Shown here piece by piece: positions 34,139 to 42,434 of a stretch of 64,000 bases of DNA (within the stretch, counting starts at the first letter, position 1; the number at the start of each line of letters is the position of its first letter). Under the pieces are notes generated by a model, which had not been told where the DNA came from, did not search any database, and saw only the letters and a program-made list of their open reading frames with translations. Position numbers and translations under genes: made by a program. The stretch covers positions 4,526,001 through 4,590,000 of the forward strand of contig NZ_CP134398.1 of the NCBI RefSeq assembly GCF_002968335.2, given 5' to 3'. The stretch comes from Mycobacterium sp. ITM-2016-00316. Its GTDB lineage: Bacteria; Actinomycetota; Actinomycetes; Mycobacteriales; Mycobacteriaceae.

Positions 34139-36981
34139 GAGACGTGGCGGGTTTCAATTTCCTCGAGCAGCCGGCCCTCCCGGCGGCCCAGGTCACCGAA
34201 CAACAGGCGGCCGAGCTGCTCGCCGACCGGTACGGCTCCCGCGGGGCGGTCACATCCCTTGGTAGTCAGCAGGACTGCAACTTCCTGGTGTCCGAGGACG
34301 GCGCCCCGGTGGCGGTGCTCAAGATCGCGAATCCGGCCTTCACCGAGACCGAACTGGCCGCGCAGGACGCCGCGGCCGAGGTGATCGCCCGGACCCACCC
34401 CGACCTGCGGGTCGCCACGCCGTTGCCGCCCGTTGACGGCGAGCCGGCACAGGGTGTCCGACTCTTGCCCTTCCTGGCCGGCGGAACCCTCACCGAGCGT
34501 GGCTATCTGAGCCCGGAGACCGTCGCCGCCATGGGAGATCTGGCCGCCCGGGTGAGCCGGGCCCTCGACGGCTTCAGCCACCCCGGCCTAGACCGGGTAC
34601 TGCAATGGGACCTGCGCTACGGCAAGGACGTCGTCGACCGACTGATCGCGCACGCGCCGCGGCAACGCGACGAGATCCAGACCGCGGCCCGAGAGGCGTG
34701 GTTGCGGATCGCGCCGCACGCCGATGACCTACCCCGCCAGGCGGTGCATCTGGATCTGACCGACGCGAACGTGGTGGCCGGGCCCGCGGGCCTGCCGGAC
34801 GGCATCATCGACTTCGGCGACCTGTCCCACACCTGGGCAATCTCCGAACTGGCCATCACACTGTCCTCGGTACTCGGCCACCCCGGTAACGATCCGACCT
34901 CGATCCTGCCCGGCGTCAAGGCCTTTCATGCGGTGCGCCCGCTGGATCCGGTGGAGGCACAGGTGCTGTGGCCGCTGCTGGTGTTGCGTACCGCGGTGCT
35001 CATCGTCAGCGGTGCCCAACAGGGCGAACTCGATCCGGACAATGCCTACGTCACCGAACAATCCGAGGATGAGTGGCGGATGTTCGCCCAAGCCACCTCG
35101 GTGCCGATGGAGGTGGTGTCGGCGCTGATCACTGCCGAACTCGGCTTGGCACCGGCCGCACCCGAGGTAGAGATCGAGAACCGGCTCATCTCCGATCTGG
35201 ACCCGGAAGCCGTCGTCACACTTGACCTTTCGGATACGTTGGACAGCGACGACGACCTGGCCGCCGCGGCAGTGTGTGACGGTGCCGGTCTGGTGCTCAC
35301 TCGGTTCGGCCGTCCGCGGCTGAACCGAGCACCCCTGCTCTCCCAGCACAGCCCGGACGTTGTCGAGACCGGTATCGGGTTGTGGCCGGCCGCGACGACT
35401 CGGGTGCTGGCCCCGTGGGACGGGGAGGTGGTGGACCGTTCCGATGACCGGATCACGTTGCGTGGGCTGGACTTCGAGCTGACGCTGCGCGGGGTCGAAT
35501 CCAGTACCGCACCCGGCCATGTGCGCGCCGGCGAGCACCTCGGTGTGGTCGCACAGGGCCGCTGGACCCGACTGGCGGTCCGCCCGTGCGGTGCCCCGGC
35601 GGCACCGGAGTTCACCTCGGCCGAGCTGGCACCCGGCTGGTTGGCGTTATCCCGGGACCCGCGAACGGTGCTGGGCCTCGATCCGCTCCCCGACACCCCG
35701 CAGCGGGATCTGCTGGAGCGCCGCGATGACAGCTTCGCCAAGGTGCAGGAGCGCTACTACCGCCATCCCCCGCAGATCGAACGCGGGCACCGGCATTACC
35801 TGATGTCGACGGCCGGTCGCGTCTACCTCGACATGGTCAACAACGTGACCGTGCTCGGCCACGCCCATCCCCGGATCGCCGATGCGGCATCGACGCAGCT
35901 GCTCCGGCTCAACACCAACTCACGGTTCAACTATTCGGCGGTCGTGGAGTTCAGCGAACGGATCGCCGCGACGCTGCCGGACCCGCTGGACACCGCCTTC
36001 CTGGTCAATTCCGGTTCGGAGGCAAGCGATCTCGCGATCCGGCTGGCCACCGCGGTGTCCGGGCGCCGCGACGTCATCGCCGTGCGCGAGGCCTATCACG
36101 GGTGGACCTACGCCACCGATGCGGTGTCCACGTCGACGGCGGACAACCCGAACGCTCTGGCCACCCGCCCGGACTGGGTGCACACCGTGGAATCGCCGAA
36201 CAGCTTCCGCGGCAAGTACCGCGGTGAGCAGGCCCATCGTTACGCCCGCGACGCCGTCGCCCAGATCGAGGCGATGACCGCCGCAGGCCGCCCGCCGGCG
36301 GCCTTCATCTGTGAGCCGGTGTACGGCAACGCCGGTGGCATGGCGCTGCCGGACGGTTACCTGCAGCAGGTGTACGCCGCGGTGCGGGCGGCCGGTGGGG
36401 TGGCCATCGCCGACGAGGTGCAGGTCGGCTACGGCCGCCTCGGGCACTGGTTCTGGGGTTTCCCGCAGCAGCAGGTGGTGCCCGATATCGTGTCGGTCGC
36501 CAAGGCCACCGGCAACGGCTATCCGCTGGGTGCGGTGATCACCACCCGCGCGATCGCCGAGGCGTTCCGCTCGCAGGGCTACTTCTTCTCCTCCACCGGC
36601 GGCAGCCCGCTGTCCTGCGCGATCGGGCTGACCGTGCTCGACGTGCTACGTGACGAGGGGCTGCAGGACAACGCGCTCCGCGTCGGCGAGCACCTGAAAG
36701 CCCGGCTGATGGCGTTGGGCGACAAGCACCCGCTCGTGGGCACCGTGCACGGGATGGGGCTCTATCTCGGTGTGGAGATGATCCGCGATGCGACAACCCT
36801 GGAACCCGCCACCGCGGAGACGATGGCGATCTGTGAGCGCATGCTGGAACTCGGCGTGATCATCCAGCCGACCGGCGATCACCAGAACATCCTGAAGACC
36901 AAGCCCCCGTTGTGCATTGACCTCGCGGGCGCGGACTTCTACGTCGACACCCTGGACCGGGTGCTCACCGAGGGCTGGTAG
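34135..36981 (+). CDS. Phosphotransferase / M23-like linker / class III aminotransferase fusion
   Basis: A 948-residue three-part protein. Residues 1-330 are an APH/choline-kinase-type phosphotransferase: the catalytic loop H205-L-D207 to N212 and D226-F-G are intact. Residues about 390-500 contain a small beta domain (WDGEVVDRSDDRITLRGLD, HVRAGEHLGVVAQGRW) like those of lipoyl or peptidase-M23 folds. Residues about 540-948 are a class III PLP aminotransferase/phospho-lyase: NSGSEASDLAIRLA, ADEVQVGYGR and the Schiff-base Lys 790 in SVAKATGNG. Such fusions suggest phosphorylation of an amino alcohol followed by PLP-dependent elimination, as with ethanolamine-phosphate phospho-lyase relatives. 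Coupled to the upstream hydrolase. Confidence 0.9.
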   Translation: MRDVAGFNFLEQPALPAAQVTEQQAAELLADRYGSRGAVTSLGSQQDCNFLVSEDGAPVAVLKIANPAFTETELAAQDAAAEVIARTHPDLRVATPLPPVDGEPAQGVRLLPFLAGGTLTERGYLSPETVAAMGDLAARVSRALDGFSHPGLDRVLQWDLRYGKDVVDRLIAHAPRQRDEIQTAAREAWLRIAPHADDLPRQAVHLDLTDANVVAGPAGLPDGIIDFGDLSHTWAISELAITLSSVLGHPGNDPTSILPGVKAFHAVRPLDPVEAQVLWPLLVLRTAVLIVSGAQQGELDPDNAYVTEQSEDEWRMFAQATSVPMEVVSALITAELGLAPAAPEVEIENRLISDLDPEAVVTLDLSDTLDSDDDLAAAAVCDGAGLVLTRFGRPRLNRAPLLSQHSPDVVETGIGLWPAATTRVLAPWDGEVVDRSDDRITLRGLDFELTLRGVESSTAPGHVRAGEHLGVVAQGRWTRLAVRPCGAPAAPEFTSAELAPGWLALSRDPRTVLGLDPLPDTPQRDLLERRDDSFAKVQERYYRHPPQIERGHRHYLMSTAGRVYLDMVNNVTVLGHAHPRIADAASTQLLRLNTNSRFNYSAVVEFSERIAATLPDPLDTAFLVNSGSEASDLAIRLATAVSGRRDVIAVREAYHGWTYATDAVSTSTADNPNALATRPDWVHTVESPNSFRGKYRGEQAHRYARDAVAQIEAMTAAGRPPAAFICEPVYGNAGGMALPDGYLQQVYAAVRAAGGVAIADEVQVGYGRLGHWFWGFPQQQVVPDIVSVAKATGNGYPLGAVITTRAIAEAFRSQGYFFSSTGGSPLSCAIGLTVLDVLRDEGLQDNALRVGEHLKARLMALGDKHPLVGTVHGMGLYLGVEMIRDATTLEPATAETMAICERMLELGVIIQPTGDHQNILKTKPPLCIDLAGADFYVDTLDRVLTEGW

Positions 36982-37135
36982 ACCCGTTCGCCTCATCCAA
37001 CCGCTGGTGCAGTCGGGCCCGGATGTCCTCGGGTGTGTACGCCTTTCGGATGCGCTGATCCCGCGCGACCAGCGCTCCACCGGCCACCACCCCGGCGACA
37101 CCAGCGAGCCCGACCCACTTCCAGATGCCCTTCAT
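36965..37135 (-). CDS. Small single-pass membrane protein (56 aa)
   Basis: Short reading frame starting MKGIWKWVGLAGVAGVVAGG with one hydrophobic helix, then a charged helix (ARDQRIRKAYTPEDIRARLHQRLDEAN) and stop TGA at 36965-36967. Its last 17 bp overlap the 3' end of the fusion gene on the other strand. The membrane-helix plus amphipathic tail pattern and sensible codon use support a real gene; no family recognised. Confidence 0.6.
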   Translation of the reverse strand: MKGIWKWVGLAGVAGVVAGGALVARDQRIRKAYTPEDIRARLHQRLDEANGSTSPR

Positions 37136-37161
37136 ACCCAGATTCTGCCTAAGCTGCGGTC

Positions 37162-37869
37162 GTGAACGCGAATACGGTGCCCCTGTCCCGGGCGCTCGAG
37201 GAGACCCGGACCGGCGATATCTGGCTGTTCCGCGGCGGCTCCGGCCCCGATCGGGCCATTCAGGCGCTGACCAACGCGCCGGTCAACCATGTCGGTATGA
37301 CCGTGGCGATCGATGACCTGCCTCCCCTGATCTGGCACGCCGAACTCGGCCAGAAGTTGCTGGACCTGTGGACCGGCACCCATCACCGCGGTGTCCAGCT
37401 CAACGATGCCCGCGAGGTGGTGGAACGCTGGGTGCACGAATACGGGCAGAAGGCCTGGCTGCGCCAGCTCACCCCGCCGGCCAACCGCGCGCAGGAAGAT
37501 CTGATGCTCAAGGTGGTGGCCCGGATGAACGGCACCGCCTTCCCGTCGACGGCCCGGCTGACCGGACGCTGGCTGCGCGGACGGTTGCCGATCGTCAGCG
37601 ATTTCACCCGCGGGCTGCCGGTCATCCACCGCAAGGTCCGCGAATCGGCCGAACGGGACAAGCAACGCCGGCGGTCCCAAGGCCTGGAGACCGCGTACTG
37701 CGCGGAGACGGTGGCCATCACCTATGAGGAGATGGGGCTGCTGAGCACCGAGAAGCGGGAGAACTACTTCGATCCGGGCAAGTTCTGGAGCGGCGACAGC
37801 CTGTCGCTGGCGCCGGGATACTCGCTGACCGACGAGATCGCGGTCATCGTCGACCCGAAGGCGGGCTGA
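37162..37869 (+). CDS. Permuted papain-fold protein (YiiX/peptidase C92-like)
   Basis: A 235-residue protein resembling the circularly permuted NlpC/P60-like C92 family: the His comes first (NAPVNHVGMTV, His about residue 43) and the Cys later (LETAYCAETVAITYEEMG, Cys about 179), the reverse of classical papain order. The GDIWLFRGG start and HAELG also fit. ATG-type start at 37162 (GTG). Likely an amidase or acyl-transfer enzyme on lipids or peptides; substrate unknown. No clear signal peptide, so probably cytoplasmic. Confidence 0.65.
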   Translation: MNANTVPLSRALEETRTGDIWLFRGGSGPDRAIQALTNAPVNHVGMTVAIDDLPPLIWHAELGQKLLDLWTGTHHRGVQLNDAREVVERWVHEYGQKAWLRQLTPPANRAQEDLMLKVVARMNGTAFPSTARLTGRWLRGRLPIVSDFTRGLPVIHRKVRESAERDKQRRRSQGLETAYCAETVAITYEEMGLLSTEKRENYFDPGKFWSGDSLSLAPGYSLTDEIAVIVDPKAG

Positions 37870-37986
37870 TCACAGGCCGGACCCCACGGCCGGCCCGAGT
37901 GTGGGCGCCATGAACACAAAGCGCGCCGATTCCGTGCACAACCCCCACAGTCGACAGATGGTCGGGGGCATGCACCGCCCGAGGAT

Positions 37987-38000
37987 GGGTATCCGTACCC
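37987..38000 (+). promoter_or_regulatory. Inverted repeat abutting the udgX start codon
   Basis: GGGTA-TCCG-TACCC (5-4-5) ends one base before the ATG at 38001, leaving no room for a ribosome site. It could be an operator or part of a leaderless promoter. Confidence 0.4.
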
Positions 38001-38663
38001 ATGGCCATTTCAGTGGCGCATCCAGGCGCGCAGGAGTTCATACCGCCGGTCCACGACCTCGGCGCGCTCGCCGACGCCGCGCGCGCTTGCCGTGGCTGCG
38101 ATCTTTACCGCGATGCCGATCAGACGGTGTTCGGCGCCGGCCCTCCCTCGGCGCGACTGCTACTGGTGGGCGAGCAGCCCGGTGACCAGGAGGACCGCGC
38201 CGGCGAACCGTTCGTCGGGCCGGCCGGGCGCCTGTTGAACAAGGCGCTGCTCGAGGCCGGGATAGACCGCGAGCAGGTGTACGTCACCAACGCGGTCAAA
38301 CATTTCAAGTTCGCCCGCGCGGCCGGGAACAAGCGCCGGATTCACAAGACGCCCAGCCGCACCGAAGTCGTCGCCTGTCGACCCTGGTTGTTCGCCGAGC
38401 TCGATGTCATCGATCCGGAAGTCGTGGTCGCACTTGGCGCCACCGCCGCGAAAGCACTGTTGGGTAATGACTTTCGACTGACGGCCCACCGGCGCGAGGT
38501 GTTGCGCCCGCCGGCGGACGGGTTCGGCGCCGCTTTCGCCATCGTGGCCACCCCGCATCCGTCCTCGGTGCTGCGCGGGCCGTCCGAGCGCCGTGACGCC
38601 GCATTCGCCGGACTGGTCGACGACCTGCAGACCGCATGCGGGCTGCTCGGACAACGTCGCTGA
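38001..38663 (+). CDS. udgX: UdgX-type uracil-DNA glycosylase
   Basis: A 220-residue uracil-DNA glycosylase of the UdgX group, which removes uracil but becomes covalently linked to the abasic site. The diagnostic motifs are GEQPGDQED (residues 57-65) and the KRRIHKTP loop (111-118), whose His (115) is the residue that forms the crosslink in characterised UdgX. ACRGC at 29-33 and C126 provide Fe-S ligands; the third Cys of ordinary family-4 enzymes is replaced by His in AVKHFKF. Its stop overlaps the DUF72 gene start (TGATG), so both are co-transcribed. Confidence 0.93.
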   Translation: MAISVAHPGAQEFIPPVHDLGALADAARACRGCDLYRDADQTVFGAGPPSARLLLVGEQPGDQEDRAGEPFVGPAGRLLNKALLEAGIDREQVYVTNAVKHFKFARAAGNKRRIHKTPSRTEVVACRPWLFAELDVIDPEVVVALGATAAKALLGNDFRLTAHRREVLRPPADGFGAAFAIVATPHPSSVLRGPSERRDAAFAGLVDDLQTACGLLGQRR

Positions 38664-39388
38664 TGGCCGTGCGAATCGGCACGTCGGGATGGTCCTACGA
38701 TCACTGGGACGGGGTGCTCTACCCGCCGGCGCTGCCGAAGTCCCGCCGGTTGGAGGTCTACACCGCGGAGTTCGACACCGTAGAGCTCAATGCGAGCTTC
38801 TACCGCTGGCCCAAGCCGGCGACGTTCGCACAGTGGTCCCAGAAATTGCCCGGCGGTTTCACCATGTCGGTGAAGGCATCGCGCGGACTGACGCACGCCC
38901 GCCGGCTGGGTTCCCCCGAGCAGTGGATCGACCGGATGGCCGCCGGCTGGGCCGAACTCGGTGACAGACGGGCCGCCCTGCTGGTGCAGCTGCATCCAGC
39001 GCAGCAACGTGACGACGAACGGCTGGACCACTTCCTGAACGCGATGCCGGCGGGAATCCCGGTGGCGATGGAGCTACGCCATCCGTCCTGGGACGACCCG
39101 GCGGTATACGACCTTCTGAGCAGATACGGCGCCGCCTACGTGGTGATGAGCGGGCCAGGTCTGCCGTGCGTGATGGCAACCACCGCCGATCTGGTCTACC
39201 TGCGACTGCACGGACCCGGAGACGATGCGATGTACGCGGGTTCCTACGGTACCGAGGAGCTGCGCCGGTGGGCCGACCATATTCGCGAATGGGACGCTCA
39301 GGGCCGGGATGCGCTGGTGTACTTCAACAACGACCTCGGCGGGCACGCGGTCCGCAACGCGAGAGAGTTGCGGGCGATGCTCTGTTGA
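38663..39388 (+). CDS. DUF72 (YecE-like) TIM-barrel protein
   Basis: A 241-residue DUF72 protein: IGTSGWSYDHWDG start, FDTVELNASFYRWP, FTMSVKASRGLTH and VYFNNDLGGHAVRNA end are the family landmarks. ATG at 38663 overlaps the udgX stop. DUF72 proteins are often found near DNA-repair genes and are suspected nucleases, but no activity is established. Confidence 0.87.
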   Translation: MAVRIGTSGWSYDHWDGVLYPPALPKSRRLEVYTAEFDTVELNASFYRWPKPATFAQWSQKLPGGFTMSVKASRGLTHARRLGSPEQWIDRMAAGWAELGDRRAALLVQLHPAQQRDDERLDHFLNAMPAGIPVAMELRHPSWDDPAVYDLLSRYGAAYVVMSGPGLPCVMATTADLVYLRLHGPGDDAMYAGSYGTEELRRWADHIREWDAQGRDALVYFNNDLGGHAVRNARELRAMLC

Positions 39389-39434
39389 CCGGCGGCTCAA
39401 CGGTCGTGGCGCGACGGGGCGTACGGTGCTGTAC

Positions 39435-39929
39435 ATGCCGTTGCGCTACGTCGATCCCCACAGGCCCCGCGGCGACAAATACCACGCCAGTGTGCGCTTC
39501 GGGCGTTCGCGGTTAGGCCAGTTCGTCGCCCGGCACATCGCCCGCCGCACCGACCCGTATCTGTTCCGGTTGACCGGTGGCCGGATCAATATGGGGCCGA
39601 TCATCAATGCGCCGCTCGTGTCGACCGGGGCGAAGTCCGGGCAGCGGCGCCAGGTGCAGCTCACCTATTTCCACGACGGGCAGGACGTCATCCTGATCGC
39701 CTCGAACTTCGGCGGCGCCAAGCATCCCCAGTGGTACCACAACCTGAAGGCCAACCCGGAATGCGAGTTCGGTATGGAACCCTTCACGGCGTCCGAGGTG
39801 ACCGATCCCGACGATTACGAGCGCTTGTTCGGCCTCGCCGAACAGGTCTACGCCGGGTATGACGACTACCGCGACAAGACGGCCCCGGCCGGCCGGCAGA
39901 TCCCGATCTTCCGGCTGACGCCGCGCTGA
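39435..39929 (+). CDS. Deazaflavin (F420)-dependent nitroreductase-family protein
   Basis: A 164-residue member of the Ddn/FDOR family of F420H2-dependent reductases: PLVSTGAKSGQRRQVQLTYF, IASNFGGAKHPQWYHNLKANP and the C-terminal RQIPIFRLTPR are conserved. These proteins are abundant in mycobacteria and reduce quinones, nitroimidazoles or lipids. ATG at 39435 is used; a GTG nine bases upstream is possible. The 46-bp gap allows read-through from the udgX-DUF72 pair. Confidence 0.87.
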   Translation: MPLRYVDPHRPRGDKYHASVRFGRSRLGQFVARHIARRTDPYLFRLTGGRINMGPIINAPLVSTGAKSGQRRQVQLTYFHDGQDVILIASNFGGAKHPQWYHNLKANPECEFGMEPFTASEVTDPDDYERLFGLAEQVYAGYDDYRDKTAPAGRQIPIFRLTPR

Positions 39930-39938
39930 AGGCCGCGG

Positions 39939-40724
39939 CTACGACAGCTGCCGGATGACCTGTTCCAGCGGTGCCGAGGACGTCCCGATATCGCCGAGGA
40001 ACGGGTGCGACAGTTCCATGACCAGGAACAGGTTCACCGCCACCAACACACCCAGGATCGCCACCATGGCGTAGTGCGTGGAGGGCTTCTGGACGTCGTA
40101 GATGATGGCGCACAACAACATGAGGGCACTGGTCAGCCAGATGACCGCCCATAGCGACCACGGTGGTCCGACATCGGTGCCCGCTTGCAGAACCCGCTGC
40201 GTACGGGCCTGACTGAGGTTGTCGAGATTGCTGAAAGAGGTTGCCAGCAATGTCTTTTGGGCGTCGGTCCGCGCTTGGACCTGCTCAAAGGCCGCACTGA
40301 GCCGCGTCAACGCCGCGTCCGCATCGGCGGAGGAACTGCCGGTGGCGTTCTCGCGCCACTCGACCAGCGCGGCCTGGTGGTATTCGAGCAGGGCCTTGCG
40401 GATGTTGTCGCGATCGGGCTGGTCGAAAACCATGGAGTTTCTGGCCAGTTGCACTCCTGCGGATCCTTCGGTGCGCGCCCGGCCGTCCGCATCGCCGATC
40501 TGTCCCCACATGGCGGAAACCACGAAGCCGAGAAAGAACGCGAACACGAAACCCACCACCCCGAACGCGAACTTGATGACGTCGTTGTGCTCGTCACCCT
40601 TGAGGCTGGGGAACCTGCGGCGCACGAATGCCTGGACGAGTACCGCACCGCCCGTGACGAACGCGATGATTCCGAGCAACAGCGCCCACGAAGGAAGGTT
40701 GCTCACCAGCCATTGACTGATCAT
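39939..40724 (-). CDS. DUF4239-type membrane protein
   Basis: A 261-residue protein resembling the DUF4239 (bestrophin-like) family: two N-terminal helices (WALLLGIIAFVTGGAVLVQAF, FAFGVVGFVFAFFLGFVV), a soluble helical middle and two C-terminal helices ending in GVLVAVNLFLVMELSHPFLGD. ATG at 40724 follows AGGAGA. Convergent with the F420 protein, 9 bp apart. Function unknown; possible ion-channel role by family name only. Confidence 0.75.
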   Translation of the reverse strand: MISQWLVSNLPSWALLLGIIAFVTGGAVLVQAFVRRRFPSLKGDEHNDVIKFAFGVVGFVFAFFLGFVVSAMWGQIGDADGRARTEGSAGVQLARNSMVFDQPDRDNIRKALLEYHQAALVEWRENATGSSSADADAALTRLSAAFEQVQARTDAQKTLLATSFSNLDNLSQARTQRVLQAGTDVGPPWSLWAVIWLTSALMLLCAIIYDVQKPSTHYAMVAILGVLVAVNLFLVMELSHPFLGDIGTSSAPLEQVIRQLS

Positions 40725-40822
40725 TCGGCTCTCCTGCGACCCGCCGGGCAAGTCGGGCGGGCGCGGTCACCCGCTCGCGCTAGACACTGCTAGCTGGCGG
40801 GCGACTCGAGTCTAGGTCGTGT

Positions 40823-40928
40823 GCCGATCGCAATGTCAGGCTGACAGCTGCACCATGGATGGCGGCCATCACTTGAACCCGCCGATATATATGCGTCGTG
40901 AGGCTCTCAGACTGACATTGCGATCGGC
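40823..40928. repeat. 106-bp MITE-like element with perfect 17-bp terminal inverted repeats
   Basis: GCCGATCGCAATGTCAG (40823-40839) is exactly repeated in reverse complement as CTGACATTGCGATCGGC (40912-40928), enclosing 72 bp of noncoding, less GC-rich sequence (GATATATAT). The left arm also runs into a small palindrome TGTCAGGCTGACA (40834-40846). The right end abuts the stop codon of the PhnA gene. No clear target duplication is visible. It may be a non-autonomous mobile element or a large transcript hairpin. Confidence 0.7.
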
Positions 40929-41285
40929 TCAGAGAACCTTCTTCACCACGCTCGACTTCAACTGCATCCGCCCGAAGCCCGGCACCTTCGCGTCGATGTC
41001 GTGATCACCCACACCATCGGAGATCAGGCGGATGCCAACCACTTTGGTACCGATCTTGACGACCCCACCACCGGCACCCTTGACCTTCAAACTCTTGACG
41101 ATGGTCACGGTGTCGCCATCGGCGAGCGGGTTTCCCACCGAGTCGGTGACGACATCACCCAACACGGCGGCCTCGTCCACGCCCGGTGCCCACTCGTGCG
41201 CACACATCGGGCAGACCAGCAGCGCACCAGACTCGTAAACGAATTCACTCGCACATGCCGGACACGGGGGCGGAACGTCAGACAT
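40929..41285 (-). CDS. PhnA/YjdM-family zinc ribbon protein
   Basis: A 118-residue protein with an N-terminal zinc ribbon (CPAC and CPMC, Cys 8/11 and 25/28) and the C-terminal PhnA domain (DGDTVTIVKSLKVKGAG, IKVGTK-like strand). Despite the name, no phosphonate genes are nearby and the role is unknown. Its start overlaps the ychF stop by 8 nt, so it is co-transcribed with ychF. Confidence 0.88.
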   Translation of the reverse strand: MSDVPPPCPACASEFVYESGALLVCPMCAHEWAPGVDEAAVLGDVVTDSVGNPLADGDTVTIVKSLKVKGAGGGVVKIGTKVVGIRLISDGVGDHDIDAKVPGFGRMQLKSSVVKKVL

Positions 41286-42351
41286 TGAACCTGAACTCCA
41301 CGACGTCCCCGTCGACCATCACGTAGTCCTTGCCCTCCATCCGGACCTTGCCGGCAGCCTTGGCCGCGGCCATCGAGCCGGCCTCCACCAAATCGGCGAA
41401 GGACACGATCTCGGCCTTGATGAAGCCCTTCTCGAAGTCGGTGTGGATGACGCCGGCCGCCTTCGGCGCGGTGTCGCCGCGGTGAATCGTCCACGCGCGG
41501 GACTCCTTCGGCCCTGCCGTCAGATAGGTCTGCAGGTTCAGGGTGTGGAAACCGGCCCGCGCCAACGCATCCAGACCCCGCTCGGTCTGCCCGATGGACT
41601 CCAGCAACTCGGCCGCGGACTCGTCGTCCAGCTCGATCAGCTCGGACTCGATCTTGGCGTCCAGGAACACCGCATCCGCCGGGGCCACCAGCGCACGCAA
41701 CTCGGCCTGTTTGGCCTCATCGGTGAGCACCGACTCGTCGGCGTTGAACACATACAGGAACGGTTTGGTGGTCATCAGGTTCAGCTCGCGCAGCAGCGCC
41801 ACATCGGTTCCGGCCGAGAAGAGCGTCTTGCCGGTGTCGAGCACCGCCTGGGCCGCCACCGCCGCCTCCAGCACGGCCTTGCGGTCCTTGTTGGTGCGCG
41901 CTTCCTTCTCCAGCCGCGGAACCGCCTTCTCGAGGGTCTGCATATCGGCCAGGATCAGCTCGGTCTCGATGACCTCGATATCCGAACGCGGGTCCACCCG
42001 GCCGTCGACGTGCACCACATCGTCATCGGCGAATGCGCGCACCACCTGACAGATGGCATCGCACTCGCGGATGTTGGCCAGGAACTTGTTGCCCAGCCCG
42101 GCTCCCTCGGACGCGCCCTTCACGATGCCGGCGATGTCGACGAACGTCACCGGCGCCGGCACCGTCTTCTCCGACCCGAAGATCTCGGCCAGTTTGTCCA
42201 GCCGGGGGTCCGGCAACGCCACCACACCCTCATTGGGTTCGATGGTCGCGAACGGGTAGTTCGCGGCCAGCACGTCGTTCCGCGTCAACGCGTTGAAAAG
42301 GGTCGACTTGCCGACGTTGGGGAGACCGACGATTCCGAGGTTCAAGCTCAC
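41278..42351 (-). CDS. ychF: Ribosome-binding ATPase YchF (Obg family)
   Basis: A 357-residue YchF: P-loop GLPNVGKSTLFNAL (residues 9-22), FVDIAGIVKGASEGAGLGNKF switch region, the NKxD-equivalent YVFNADES typical of its ATP preference, and the C-terminal TGS domain (HTDFEKGFIKAEIVSF). Corresponds to Rv1112. It binds ribosomes and acts in stress and redox responses. Confidence 0.95.
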   Translation of the reverse strand: MSLNLGIVGLPNVGKSTLFNALTRNDVLAANYPFATIEPNEGVVALPDPRLDKLAEIFGSEKTVPAPVTFVDIAGIVKGASEGAGLGNKFLANIRECDAICQVVRAFADDDVVHVDGRVDPRSDIEVIETELILADMQTLEKAVPRLEKEARTNKDRKAVLEAAVAAQAVLDTGKTLFSAGTDVALLRELNLMTTKPFLYVFNADESVLTDEAKQAELRALVAPADAVFLDAKIESELIELDDESAAELLESIGQTERGLDALARAGFHTLNLQTYLTAGPKESRAWTIHRGDTAPKAAGVIHTDFEKGFIKAEIVSFADLVEAGSMAAAKAAGKVRMEGKDYVMVDGDVVEFRFNV

Positions 42352-42434
42352 GGACTCCAGAGTCTAAGGGTTGTGACGATGTCCTCAGCGCGTGCTGGCA
42401 GCACACCAGCAGTTACAGCCGGTACGGTCGATGT

